Positions 31,791 through 42,490 of a DNA stretch of 64,000 nucleotides are shown here, piece by piece (the stretch's first letter is position 1; every line of letters starts with the position of its first letter). The DNA is from Locusta migratoria (taxonomy: Eukaryota > Arthropoda > Insecta > Orthoptera > Acrididae): assembly GCA_026315105.1 (NCBI GenBank), contig CM048744.1:318377270-318441269 (forward strand), in the 5' to 3' direction. The translations under genes were made by a program, and so were the position numbers. A model generated the notes under the pieces. That model had not been told where the DNA came from. It saw only the letters and a program-made list of their open reading frames with translations, and did not search any database.

Positions 31791-32205
31791 CCTGGGCCTG
31801 GCCTTTACCAGGGGGTACGTACGTGCCCTAATTGTCTACCCGGGGCGGGGAATTACGCGTTACCCCGTCACCTGCTACGCATGATAATGCGTGGGTCGGC
31901 CTTCAGACACGCACAGGGAGGAAAGAAGAAGAATAGAGGAAATGAAGAGAAAGAAGTGTCTCAAACGCCGAAGCGGAAACTAATGAGGAGGAGAGGAAGG
32001 CTAGGAAAGTACAGCAAGGAGAGAAAGACAGAAGCAAAGGTTAGAAAAGGAAGAAACCAAGGAATGAAAGAAACTACTACAAGAAACCACCTTAACTCGC
32101 AAAGGAAACCCGTCTCCGGGCGAAGGCATAAACCGGGAGGGAAGGTGAAGCAGCCTGGGGCGGAAGAAAGGCTGCTTCGGCTCGGGGCCGAAATAAATGA
32201 ACCCA
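31791..32205 (-). other. 5' untranslated region of the I/Jockey-group LINE
   Basis: On the minus strand this precedes ORF1 and contains a pyrimidine-rich stretch (31915-32060 is purine-rich on the plus strand). Its right edge is set by where homology to the repeat at 35905-36870 begins. Confidence 0.5.
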
Positions 32206-32886
32206 GAAAGAAATGATAATCTTACCACTGCAACAGGAATTTCATGAAGCTCATATTGTTGCTGAGAGGTAACCGCTGAAGATATGTAACAAAGTACAGT
32301 TCACAGACGTCATACAACATAAAGTTGTGGAATAGAATGCAGTATATTATGATTTGTTAACTACGCACAATCGGATGTCAGATATTAAATATATTCACAA
32401 ATAGCGTTATACTAGTACCTGAAACGTCGATACAATTAATTTTTTTTCCAGCAGGGACTCGACCCCGGCACTATTTGCTATTGTACGATAGGAAGGGATA
32501 CTGCTGATATATTTATTGTTTCTTCCGGGGACTCTAACCCCGCACATACCGTCACTCTTGACCTTACACAATGAGGCGTCAACTATCACATTGTCGTTCA
32601 CTACTAGTTAGGATTACACCGTTTGTAGAGATGTGGAGGGGTTTGGTATTTTGCGAAAGCTTTGTTTAACTTAGTAGCGCATGGACATGTGGAATGTTGG
32701 TTTGAAACAAGGCAGAGTCCTGCGTTCTTTACTTGGCGTCACTGGAGGTACAGATGGTATTTCTGTGGCCGTTAAAAACTGTTACCCCCAGCGGGAATCG
32801 GACCCGTGCCTTAGCCATTACAAGTTAACCTCACCCCGGCCTCCAGCGAATTACAGATGTGTTAGCATAATATTTTGTCATAATAC
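32206..32886 (-). repeat. composite repeat with three tRNA-B-box-like blocks, copy 1
   Basis: The minus strand aligns along about 680 bp with 35905-36870. Three blocks resemble the RNA polymerase III B box: gggtccgattcccgc (about 32795-32810), ggggttagagtccccg (about 32520-32537) and ggggtcgagtccctgc (about 32445-32460). The first also has a ggttaacttgtaatgg A-box-like stretch at tRNA-like distance. No protein is encoded. Confidence 0.75.
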
Positions 32887-34310
32887 TCATTATACAGTAC
32901 GACCAGTCAGAGGTCAAAGGTGTCTGGCTAGGTAAGACTTTTTTGGCCGCAGGGATGGCCACGTAGTCTGAGGCGCCTTATCGCGGATTTTTCATGAAAT
33001 TATACTACGTTATAGTATACTACATTACGATTTATATAGCATTTTGCTATAAACTTATTTAACTATGGGCTCATTTTAATCAACATTGTTGGGTAGCTGT
33101 TGCCACGATAACTCGAATATTACGCATTTTTAGTTATGAGGAGCGTCGATTATGCATTAGAAAAAGGATTCTGAAATTGGGAAAGTAGTTTTCTAGGTTG
33201 AATACGTATTTTCTTATGTCTAGATCTAATGCAGAACGCTGAAAAGAAAGATTGTTTCATGTGTCGTATGATTGCTATCTAGGCGAAACATTATGTGGTA
33301 GCTACGTTTATCATGATTCTATTCTTCGTTAAATATTTGAATGAAGTGCCAGAATATAACGTGGCTGCTCATTTTATAGCAAAATAGCTTCAGCTCTGGT
33401 AGTTTCTACTACACATTAGGGTACGTTTGCAGAAACTTGTGATACTTCAAGGGTTGAGCCTGGCTTTGCGACTGGGGCCTGTATTAGCGGTGGTTTGCAA
33501 GCTACGAGCTGGCCTGTTAACCACAGCTGGTGCCGAGACGAGGCTTGGTGGAAATCAGCCAGCTTGAGGTCGCGGTGGCAGCCAACAGCCCGCAGCACGG
33601 CGCAAAGCAGGGCTCTGACGTAAATACAGAATGTTTACTTCCTGCCATCATAGTAGGAGCGGAAAGCAGAAATACAAATCAAGCCGTATCACTGCAAGCA
33701 ACCAACTCGAGATAGAGTCGTCACTTTTACTGAAGAGAAGCTGGTCCGATTGCATTATAGCTTATATGCTGAGATGCATTATGGAATAAAGAAATAATGA
33801 GGGATTCTGAACAAATTATTAGACCTTAGTCTTTTTCTTTTTTAATCTCGTCTCTGTTGTCATATTTCGTAAGTAAGAGACTATGGAAGATCTCTTGCTA
33901 TTGAAATAAAATAGTTTTTTCCTATGAGCTACCCTCATATTGAAGTTTTTTTTAATATACAGTTCTCTTATTATCCTACTTTTATTATAAATTTATATAC
34001 CTAGAGACAGTTTTCCGCATCAATGTGTGAAAGACATTGAGTGAAAGAAACAGTATTGAATTAAAGTAAGTATAGAAGTCTGAATTAGATTCTCGCCGTG
34101 TGGAACAAGTTTTAATTCAATTCTCCTCCTTCCACTCGATATCCTATTTTTATCATTTCACTTATACCCAGCCTCCATGCATACAGAGAAATCAGTTTAG
34201 AAGGATGCTGTTAAAGTAATTTTTGTTCTTTCAAATACGTCTCTCTCCTCCCTTCCATCCATTAATACACCCTCCACTGTTCACAAAATAAGCACACGAT
34301 TTGTCTTTTG
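32887..34310. other. unrecognised sequence
   Basis: Mostly AT-rich. A moderately GC-rich piece at 33430-33640 has a short open frame on each strand, but neither shows recognisable domains or paired splice sites. Confidence 0.4.
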
Positions 34311-34838
34311 AAACTTCCTGGCAGATTAAAATTGTATGCCGGAACCGGGACTCGAACCTAGGACCTTTCGTGGGCAAGCGCTCTACCGACTATCCCGACA
34401 CGAATCACGATGCCGCGCTGGCTGCGGTGGCCGAGGAGACTGAGGCGCTCCAGTCACGGTCTGCACGGCCACTACGGTCGGGGGATCGAATCCCCCCTCG
34501 GGCATGGATATTTGTGCCGTCCTTAGTCTTAGCTAGTTCATAAGTAGTTTGTAAGCTTAGGGACTGATGACCCCGTAGTTAAGTCCCATAAGTTCTACAA
34601 ACTTTTGAACATTTTCACGATGCCGGCCCACAACTTTACTTCCGCCAGTACCTCGCCTCCTACTTTCCAAACTTCACAGAAGCTCTCCTGCGAACCTTGT
34701 AAGACTATCACTCCTGGAATAAAGGATATGGTGGACACATGGCTTAGCTACAGCCTAAGGGATGTTTCCAGAATGAAAGTTTCACTCTGCAGCGGAGTGT
34801 GCGCTGATATGAAACTTCCTGGCAGATTAAAATTGTCT
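34311..34838 (+). mobile_element. 'cttcctggcagattaaaa' repeat, complete copy with direct terminal repeats
   Basis: It begins and ends with near-identical gaaacttcctggcagattaa. After the left terminal copy comes an antisense tRNA-like block (gggactcgaacctaggacct, gcaagcgctctaccgac), then cacaactttacttccgcc, a body, and tctgcagcggagtgtgcgct before the right terminal copy. The SINE at 34416-34614 is nested inside. Confidence 0.75.
34416..34614 (+). mobile_element. tRNA-derived SINE nested in another repeat
   Basis: Standard head, B box (degenerate, gggatcgaatccc) and body. A perfect 11-bp duplication, tcacgatgccg, flanks it at 34405-34415 and 34615-34625. Confidence 0.9.
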
Positions 34839-35235
34839 TTTGTTTATTCATTGTTCTCTTCTGTTATCTCTCTCACTCCCTTCCGCCTCTCTTACATAAT
34901 AACCACAGATTCCCTTTTGGTCTGTTCCCTCAAAACGCTATGATCAAATCTATTGATTTCTGTTGAAGCATACCTTCTCTTTTATGGTTTCTTTACTGTC
35001 TTCCAGTCCTCTCTATGAGACCGTGTTCTTTCATATATCCTTGCCTATAATCCATTCTTCGTTCTGTGAAATACAGAGCACTGGTGTTTCGATTGACCTC
35101 CTCTGCTTTCATTAAAACTGCTACAAATGGTATACATTTCGCCATTTTAGAATCTTTTTCTAATGCGTAAACGACGCTCCTTGCAACCTTTAAGATGTGT
35201 AACATTCCATTTATTATGGTAAGATCTATACCACA
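34839..35235. other. unrecognised sequence
   Basis: Pyrimidine-rich at the left. No gene or known repeat seen. Confidence 0.4.
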
Positions 35236-35244
35236 AACTTGAGC

Positions 35245-35436
35245 GCCGCGCAGAGTAGCTGCGCGGTCTAAGGCATCACGTCGTGGATCGGGCTCACGTT
35301 ATTGGTTGAACTCCTCCCTCGGGCATAGGTGCGTGCATTGTCCTTAGATTAAGATAGTTTAAGTAGTGTGTAAGCTTAGGGACTGATAAACTTTGCAGTT
35401 AAGTCCTATTAGATTTCATATACATTTTTCTACAAT
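35245..35436 (+). mobile_element. tRNA-derived SINE
   Basis: Head gccgcgcagagtagctgcgc, degenerate B box (ggttgaactcctccctcggg) and body with aagtagtgtgtaagctta. The heptamer cttgagc flanks it (35238-35244 and 35437-35443). Confidence 0.8.
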
Positions 35437-35565
35437 CTTGAGCAAAATGAGAGCGTAGTTAAATAAGCATATAGATCATGCCATACAAAACCACCAAGGA
35501 GCACGCTGAAACGTATTATACTGACTTATGCATTGTTACATAATTCTACATACCGTATATGATTT

Positions 35566-35895
<330 letters not shown>

Positions 35896-36311
35896 TGGAC
35901 TCCATTTTGACAAAAACATTATACTATCACTTATGAAAATCGGCAGCTGATCGGGATAATGTTAGCTTGTAACGGCGAAGATATGGTTTGATTCCTGCTG
36001 TGGTAACAGTTTTTAACAATCACCGACATGCCCCTCTGCACATCCAGTAGCGCCAAGTAAAGAATTTAGGACTGTGGCGTGTTTCAAATCAACATTACAC
36101 ATGTCCATTCGCTGCTGACTAGAACAAAGCTGGATTAGTTTTCGTTGTTTCCTCAAAATGTCAAACCCCTCCAGGTCTCTTCGGACGGCTCGATCCTAAT
36201 TACTGGTAAACGAGATTGGGAGAGTTGTTACCCAGTCGTCTGAAGTCAACGCCTACAATAGGCGCGGGGTTGGAGTCCCAGGCAGCACAACATTATTTAC
36301 TGCGCTACTTC

Positions 36312-36408
36312 AAAATGTTTGTAAATGTTTTTAAAACTATCGGACTTAATTACTTGGTCATTAGTCCGTTGCTTACAAACTGCTTAAACTAAGGTAAACT
36401 AACCTAAG

Positions 36409-36455
<47 letters not shown>

Positions 36456-36514
36456 CACATGCCCGAAGGGGGGACTCGAAATCCCGACGGCGAACAGCCG
36501 CGCGCACCGCGGCT
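36312..36514 (-). mobile_element. tRNA-derived SINE with (AC)n expansion, nested
   Basis: Minus orientation. An 11-bp duplication, tgcgctacttc, lies at 36301-36311 and 36515-36525. The body tail (aaatgtttgtaaatg) is at the left, the head (ggggactcgaaatcccgacg) at the right. An (AC)n run at about 36412-36460 sits at the TG-rich spot of the SINE body. Confidence 0.9.
36412..36460. repeat. (AC)n microsatellite within SINE
   Basis: About 23 AC units with one interruption (cgc), at the same place in the SINE as the larger block at 35664-35803. Confidence 0.95.
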
Positions 36515-37119
36515 TGCGCTACTTCTAGCCGAACATATGCACATCCCGCTAATGGTGAGAATAGTAACTATTTCATCTCTTTGTGTATATAAATAGCGAA
36601 TAGAGCCGGGGTTGAGTCCCTGTCGGGAAAGAAGTCAATTGTATAGTCGTTTCAAGTTCAAGTATAGCGATATATGTGAATTTATTTAATATCTAACGTG
36701 TGATCGTGCTTAGTTAACGATTCATATAGGTACTGCGTTCTATTCTACAATTTTATGACGTTTGACACCTGTGAGTTGCACTGTATTATATACCTTTAGT
36801 GGTTATCTCAAAAACAATTTGAACTTCGAGCAATTCCTGGTGCAATGCTTAAGTTAATCATACATTTCTGGGTCCGGACATTGGCCTTGTAAGCAGATAC
36901 CAATGAAAACGTCAATGTTTTACGTCTCTTTATGCCTAATCTAGTGTCGATCAGAAACGCAAGCTTTTTTTGGTCAACAGTGCGTTCAAATCCGATTTGT
37001 CACTTATTGTAATGAAATTGAATTTCTGTTGCTTTCTCGTCTCTAATAACTTGTATTCCAATGTTTTCGTATGACTGTATTGAATTACATGTGGACTGAC
37101 TGCCATAAGGAGCATTGTT

Positions 37120-37322
37120 GCCGGCCGCGGTGGCCGAGGGGACTGAGGCGCTCCAGTCACGGTCTGCACGGCCACTACGGTCGGGGGTTCGAATCCCCCC
37201 TCGGGCATGGATATTTGTACCGTCCTTAGTGTTAGCTAGTTCATAAGTAGTTTGTAAATTTAGGGACCGATGACCCCGTAGTTAAGTCCCATAAACTATA
37301 CACACATTTGAACATTTGAAAC
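37120..37322 (+). mobile_element. tRNA-derived SINE
   Basis: Intact head (gccggccgcggtggccgagg) and perfect B box (gggggttcgaatcccccct), standard body and tail. Only a short imperfect flank match (ggagca) was found as target duplication. Confidence 0.88.
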
Positions 37323-37473
37323 ATTTGGAGCAATTTTCTCTACTGATTTTTATGGTACCCATTGTGAATAGTCGAACGACTGTACTCCACAGGTGTAGAG
37401 TACTCGCAATACAGCTACGTTAGTTGGGCTGCATTCAGCGGTGATTCCCTTTTTTTGCTGTCAAGTGTACATA

Positions 37474-37764
37474 GGGTGAGTCAGTAGATAAGTCGCAAAC
37501 TGAGGTAAAGTACTGCGCACTATGTATGGGTACTTCCCTACCACTACGACGCATCTGTCTTGTGGGTTGCAGCAGTTTAAGGAACCAAATAAAGTTACAG
37601 CTCATGAGCGTCACTTACAGGATGCAAACGCGGCCACAAAAATTCCAGGCTCCATGCTTTTAAAGCCTTCTCGAACATTGGAGCGAGTAAAGAAATTTTC
37701 AGGCTTGTGAACTCAGTACTAGCGTGTCTACCTCAGTTTGCGACTTATTTACTGAGTCACCTTC
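37474..37764. mobile_element. MITE with 34-bp inverted ends
   Basis: The left end gggtgagtcagtagataagt continues cgcaaactgaggta; the right end is its complement with two or three changes. The flanks share gtacata (37467-37473 and 37765-37771). About 290 bp, no coding capacity; superfamily not assigned. Confidence 0.8.
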
Positions 37765-37789
37765 GTACATACAATGGACAATCTATAAG

Positions 37790-38340
37790 GCGAGAGAAAA
37801 AGTAAGGAATAAGAATAACAGTACATGGAGATAAGGTAGACCTATTTAGAATAGGCGATGGTATTGCACTAATTGTAGGAAATCCTGATAGAGGAGAATA
37901 TAATGACAGAGGAGAATTGACAAATACTCATGAAACAAAAGTTCTAGTCTGCAGTAAACAGAAAAAAAGACAGCGATAAAGTTGAAAAATGAAACAATTA
38001 TTGACGAAGTGATGAAGTCTTCGAAGAATCAACAATAAAATAGCATTTAGAATTGCCCATGACAATAATCCTTTTAATATGAATGGAAACATTCACAACA
38101 AAGAATATATGACCTGACGTGATGAAATAAATGTTGAAGAACTACCAATGGACCATTGTTAATATATGGCGGCGAAGATTTTGACGATAGGAGTGAGGTG
38201 AGGAGATTCATTGCATTCGAATCATGGTGGTACAGAAGCATGATTAAATCAGCTGGAGAGAAACAATTGCGGAAGAGGAAGTTTTCAGTAGAGAAAATAT
38301 TTTACATGAAACACCTAAAGAAGGCGCAGCTGATGATTCA
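37790..38340 (+). pseudogene. decayed LINE reverse transcriptase fragment
   Basis: Pieces read V-D-L-F-R-I-G-D-G-I-A-L-I-V-G-N (an F-A-D-D-I-A-L-like box) and L-I-Y-G-G-E-D-F-D-D-R-S-E-V-R-R-F-I-A-F-E-S-W-W-Y-R-S-M, resembling the Y-G-x-E-x-W region and the F-E-M-W-C-Y-R-R-M motif after the RT thumb. Many frame breaks. The clade is uncertain. Confidence 0.5.
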
Positions 38341-38546
38341 TACTCAGACGTGAGGGCCTGTTGAATGGGGAAGCAGTAGTAGGAATAAATTACAGCGGGA
38401 GGCCGAGAATGGAGCGCATTAAATAAACAATGGAGAATATGAATTTCTTGCCATTCATACTACGAACTGAAGCGGAAGGCGTCAAAGTGAGAAGAATACG
38501 GAGCTACTGCCGACCACCCTCAAGACATCTGACCGGAGAGATCAAT

Positions 38547-38554
38547 TGAGAGAG

Positions 38555-38611
<57 letters not shown>
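38547..38611. repeat. (GA)n microsatellite
   Basis: About 30 GA units with one early interruption. Confidence 0.95.
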
Positions 38612-38614
<3 letters not shown>

Positions 38615-38779
38615 GGAAAGTTGTCCTTCGTAGCACAATGTGGCCATTGTTGGGCGCATGCTTTATTCGACTGCCATTCCGGCTATATCTAGGGGCTGAA
38701 GATGGAATCACGTAGTTGATATCTGTCAGCTCTGCGAGTAAAAGACACGGGAGCAGAAGAAATAAATGCTTTGACTACG

Positions 38780-39080
38780 GTCAGGAGCGTCGGTTCATGT
38801 TTCACGCGACCGCATAAAAGGCGTTGGCCGCCCTGCTAAGCACAGTGGCGCCGAAATCTCAAGGGCGGCGGTGTGAAAGAAATGCAGGCCGGCGTATCGG
38901 GCCGGCTGCCCCTTCCGTCGCCCCCCTGTATCGACTGCCGCCAGAGGCCAGGCCTCCGACACGGATTTCCTCGACTGGCGCTACTCGATAACACTGCGTC
39001 GCGCTGTGCACAGTGGAACTGTTTCAGACTGCTGTCGTCATGCACTGTAAGGAAAACGGGTCGCTCCTGATTTTTAATTT
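38780..39080. other. GC-rich segment, unrecognised
   Basis: Clearly richer in GC and CpG than its surroundings. Short open frames exist on both strands, but I recognise no domain or repeat family. It could be a repeat head, a regulatory island or a lost exon. Confidence 0.35.
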
Positions 39081-39190
39081 CCAAGGCTTGTTTCATAAAA
39101 CATTAGCGGGATGTAGGAAGCAAATGGTTCCAAACTGACACAATTCCTTATAGAATAGTCATAAGAAGCTAAAAACTTGGAAAGAATTTA

Positions 39191-40310
39191 GTGATGGTGT
39201 TCTTGGACATTGAGAAGGCGTATGATAGTGTCCCACGTAATAAATTATGGAAATGCCTGGAAGATCTAAAAGTGCCCAATTACCTGATTTACCAAATAGG
39301 AAATGGTCGCTCTGAATGGTTTGAGACGAAGAGGAGAGTCCAGCAGGGAAGAGCTCTATCACCACTCATGTTTATTATTGTAATGGACAGAATTGTAATA
39401 TCTATTAAGGAAACTGCAAATGAGTCGAGGTCACTGGTATTTGCAGATGATGTTGTAATATGGGGAGAAACAGAAAAAGAAGTGCAAAAGCGCCTGGCTG
39501 TTTGGAACAATAACTTTAAAGAATTTAACCTGAAAATCAGAAAGACCAAGACTGTTGAGATGACCATAAACAGAGACGGAACTAGTTCCAACATCTACTT
39601 GGAGGGAACAAAAGCCGGCAGCGGTGGCCGAGGAGACTGAGGCGCTCCAGTCACGGTCTGCACGGCCACTACGGTCGGGGGTTCGAATCCCCCCTCGGGC
39701 TTGGATATTTGTGCCGTCCTAGTTCGTAAGTAGTTCATAAGTAGTTTGTAAGTTTAGGGACTGATGACCCCGTAGTTAAGTCCCATAAGCTGTACAAACA
39801 TTTGAGGGAACAAAAATTAAATCTGTTTCCCACTTTTAGTACCTTGGAAGTATTTTCTCCAAGGGCAACACCATCCAACAAGAAATCCTCAACAGAACAC
39901 AAAAAGCATCAAATTTCTACATGCAAGTTCGGAACCTACCCTGGGACAAAAAAAGTATCCCAGACAGCAAAGTTAACTTTTATCACACTTACTTTACTCC
40001 AATCCTTCTATATGACATGGAAACTTGTACATTGTTAAAAAAAAAGGATTACAGCAGAATCCAAGCAACAGAAATGAAGTTTATCAGGACTATGAATCAA
40101 AGTACCAGGAGAAACAAGATCAGAAATGAGGTATACAGGGAAACTGCTGGTATCAGGGTCCCTATTGTCAACATCTTCGGGAAAAGAAGACTGCAGTGGT
40201 ATGGCTATGTAATAAGAGTGGATAGCACAAGAACAGCTAAAAAATATTTCAGAATGGGAGGAAGAAGACTAAGAAATGTTATGGCGAGAAACTGTGCATT
40301 TAAACAATGA
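39191..40310 (+). pseudogene. RTE-like reverse transcriptase, split by SINE insertion
   Basis: The open frame 39191-39613 covers the RT palm through the F-A-D-D box. The SINE at 39614-39803 breaks it. The remainder resumes at 39816 with a stop near 39836, a frame change, and an open stretch from 39921 to about 40310 covering the thumb and C-terminal part. Without the insertion only a few lesions would separate it from an open frame. Confidence 0.8.
39614..39803 (+). mobile_element. tRNA-derived SINE nested in LINE
   Basis: Head gccggcagcggtggccgagg, perfect B box, standard body. A perfect 12-bp duplication, gagggaacaaaa, at 39602-39613 and 39804-39815 fixes the insertion in the RT frame. Confidence 0.93.
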
Positions 40311-40540
40311 TTGAATTACATAATTGTATTTTTATTAAATATGCCAGCTTTCCATTCCATGCAGCATCGCGTCATAGTTGTTCCATTATTAGAATCTCCT
40401 TTTCAAACAGATCAACAGACCATCACATATATGGCATCAATGATTGATAATACACTCCGAAGTTAGAAATCGCTTCAAATTACACATCATATACTAACCA
40501 ACACGAACCTTTCGGTAGTTGCAAAAAGAAAAAAAAAAGG

Positions 40541-40544
<4 letters not shown>

Positions 40545-40608
<64 letters not shown>
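40545..40608. repeat. (TA)n microsatellite
   Basis: About 32 TA units. Confidence 0.95.
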
Positions 40609-40609
<1 letters not shown>

Positions 40610-42231
40610 ACAAAATTTCAAATAATCTCGCAAAAAAAACAGCAAGTCTCGCAAGTACTGCATTTTCTATTAACAGCATATCAAAATTTTTGACTCAATA
40701 GTACAAGCATACTGCAATCCTTCCCGCACAGAGTACAGTGTATAAATACACATGCAAGCTCTCTGTAAATAGAGAGATTCAATCTTTACCGATCATATTT
40801 TAACGGAAAATTATTTATTCGCAATGTGTTAAGAAAAGAAACGTAGCCCCTTTAAAAACAGTGGAAATCAAAGTACATGTAACACCGAATTCCGGATTAC
40901 AAGTGACATCTTTGGCCTACAACGCTTGGATCGGCACGAAAACATGCTTAGAATAACACTCGGCCATAAAAATAGGAAAACGTTGTCTGTGTCATTTCCA
41001 TGCAGAACGTTGCGTTCTACCCCAAGTGACAGTTTAATAGAGAGAAACAATGTAACATATATCAACACCATAGGAGGGACATTACAAGCAATGACTCAGC
41101 GTATTATTACATTTTCAGTCATTATTACTAAAAACCCTTTGCTTGAAGTAATTATAACAGCGCAAAACTGACACATCCCACACACCTAATGGTAATCATA
41201 ATAGCCCTTCAAAGTGCAGATGCGTGATTTCGGTAACATTTAAACACAGTCGAATAGAACCATGTGCACACATTCTCAAATTCATGTTTTTACATTCAAC
41301 TTTGCTTTCGAATTTTAGCAGTCCAACATCAAAAGCTACAATAATTACATTTTTCCCCCGTAGCGAAATGTACCTTGACACAAAAACTATGTTTTTCTTA
41401 TTAGTTAATGTTTCCATGAGTTAACATTCTAAATGTCCTTTTTTTTCTACCTATTCATGTGAATATGTGAATGTCTGTTCGGTGTACGCTTATCACGTCC
41501 GAACGACAAGACGCAGAGACTTAAATATTTGTACAGTTACTAATTTATACCTGAGGAAGGTTTTAGGCACAGTTTTATAGCGATCTGATAGATATTTAGT
41601 AATATGAAGAATATAACGCGAAATGCGGAACAATAATGATTTTTTTGAAAATTATATTTACTCTTTGAAAATGGTTTTATTGGTTGCATTGTTGCTTGAG
41701 GATCGATATCGATAAAAGGGTGGAGTATATTGGGATGGAAAGTTATCGGTGTACATAAAATTCTACGTGTGTGTGTGTTAATACTTCGCCCTGCAGCGAA
41801 AACCACAGAACGCAAACGAATGGTCTGTGTATAATTGTTGTACACCATAGCAGTTCCATGCCGATAGCTATAAGGGGGTGGAAGATGTGTTGGTTGAAAG
41901 TCGTCGAATTCGGACTGAAGGCCAGCGATGACGTTTGCGACTCTATAGCAAGGAGGTTACATACAGCGAAACGTGATGCCACAGACCATATCTTTGGTCT
42001 ATGCGTGTTACAATGTCTTTAGCTCTTTCTCTGCAAGGATAAGCATACGAATAAGGAAATATAAGAATAAATAAATAGCACGCTACTGTAAGATAGCTTA
42101 TCTATCATAATTAATCAACACGCGAGAGGAGCCGCGGGTTTAAGCTATTAGTTTATATTGTTCTGTCAAGTACCGCCGGAAAATTCAGTTGTAATTAGTT
42201 ATCATATGTTTAGAGTGCAGGAGCTACTCAC
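40609..42231. other. unrecognised AT-rich sequence
   Basis: No exon, RNA gene or known repeat seen. It lies immediately downstream (minus strand) of the acidic exon, so it would be intron. Confidence 0.45.
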
Positions 42232-42336
42232 CAGCAGGGCGGTGCTGCCCATGTCGGAGAAAGTGTCGAGGCCGTCGATGAGTGCATCGCCTTCTTCCGC
42301 CGCGGACCCTTCATCCAGAGCCGCGTCCTCATCCTC
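42232..42336 (-). CDS. putative acidic exon upstream of the calpain core
   Basis: A 105-nt (35-codon) open block with acceptor gttgtttgcag and donor CTG/gtgagt, both good. It encodes E-D-E-D-A-A-L-D-E-G, A-A-E-E-G-D-A-L-I-D-G-L and T-F-S-D-M-G-S-T-A-L-L, strongly acidic. Being phase 0 on the same strand and upstream of E-E-Y-E-A-L-Q-R, it can be spliced in frame to the calpain exon at 13685-13831. Its GC-rich coding character stands out. Assignment to the same gene is inference; it could belong to another minus-strand gene. Confidence 0.6.
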
Positions 42337-42351
42337 CTGCAAACAACAACA

Positions 42352-42490
42352 TTGCTGCTATCTACATCTGCATCTGCAAATATCCTCCGCAATGCACCTA
42401 AATATGCGTGGAGGAAGTTACTCAGGACCACTACTAGTTTCTTGATTTCCTGTTCCACTCCCATACGGAACGAGGGAGAAACACATAGTT
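42352..42490 (-). mobile_element. 3' end of a CR1/Jockey-like LINE
   Basis: Starts ctacatctgcatctgcaaat and continues cctgttccactcccat and gaacgagggagaaac, the antisense of the 3' tail of the LINE also seen at 50789. It is a heavily 5'-truncated copy sitting just upstream (minus strand) of the acidic exon. Confidence 0.65.

Larger units (their letters stand above)
26480..32205 (-). mobile_element. long I/Jockey-group LINE with RNase H
   Basis: About 5.7 kb on the minus strand, in order 5' region, gag-like ORF1, ORF2 with apurinic-type endonuclease, RT and RNase H, then a 3' end ending in a gcgctaatgaccttagcag-type segment. Presence of RNase H and a CCHC gag points to the I group within the Jockey superfamily. 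Both ORFs are frameshifted and the RT catalytic pair is damaged. The 5' edge abuts a repeat at 32206; no target duplication was found, so the exact ends are approximate. Confidence 0.85.
35905..36870 (+). repeat. composite repeat with three tRNA-B-box-like blocks, copy 2
   Basis: Homologous, inverted, to 32206-32886. B-box-like blocks are tatggtttgattcctgc (about 35986), ggggttggagtcccagg (about 36256) and ggggttgagtccctgtc (about 36609). The SINE at 36312-36514 sits between blocks two and three and is absent from copy 1, which gives the empty site for comparison. Confidence 0.75.
39185..40310 (+). mobile_element. RTE-like LINE 3' part, interrupted by a SINE
   Basis: One RT frame is readable on both sides of a nested SINE. 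Left: V-F-L-D-I-E-K-A-Y-D-S-V-P-R, V-Q-Q-G-R-A-L-S-P-L, L-V-F-A-D-D-V-V-I-W-G-E. Right: Y-L-G-S-I-F-S-K-G (after a stop), N-L-P-W-D-K-K-S-I-P, L-Q-W-Y-G-Y-V-I-R-V-D-S. The F-A-D-D catalytic pair is intact. It is truncated at the 5' side. Confidence 0.85.
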
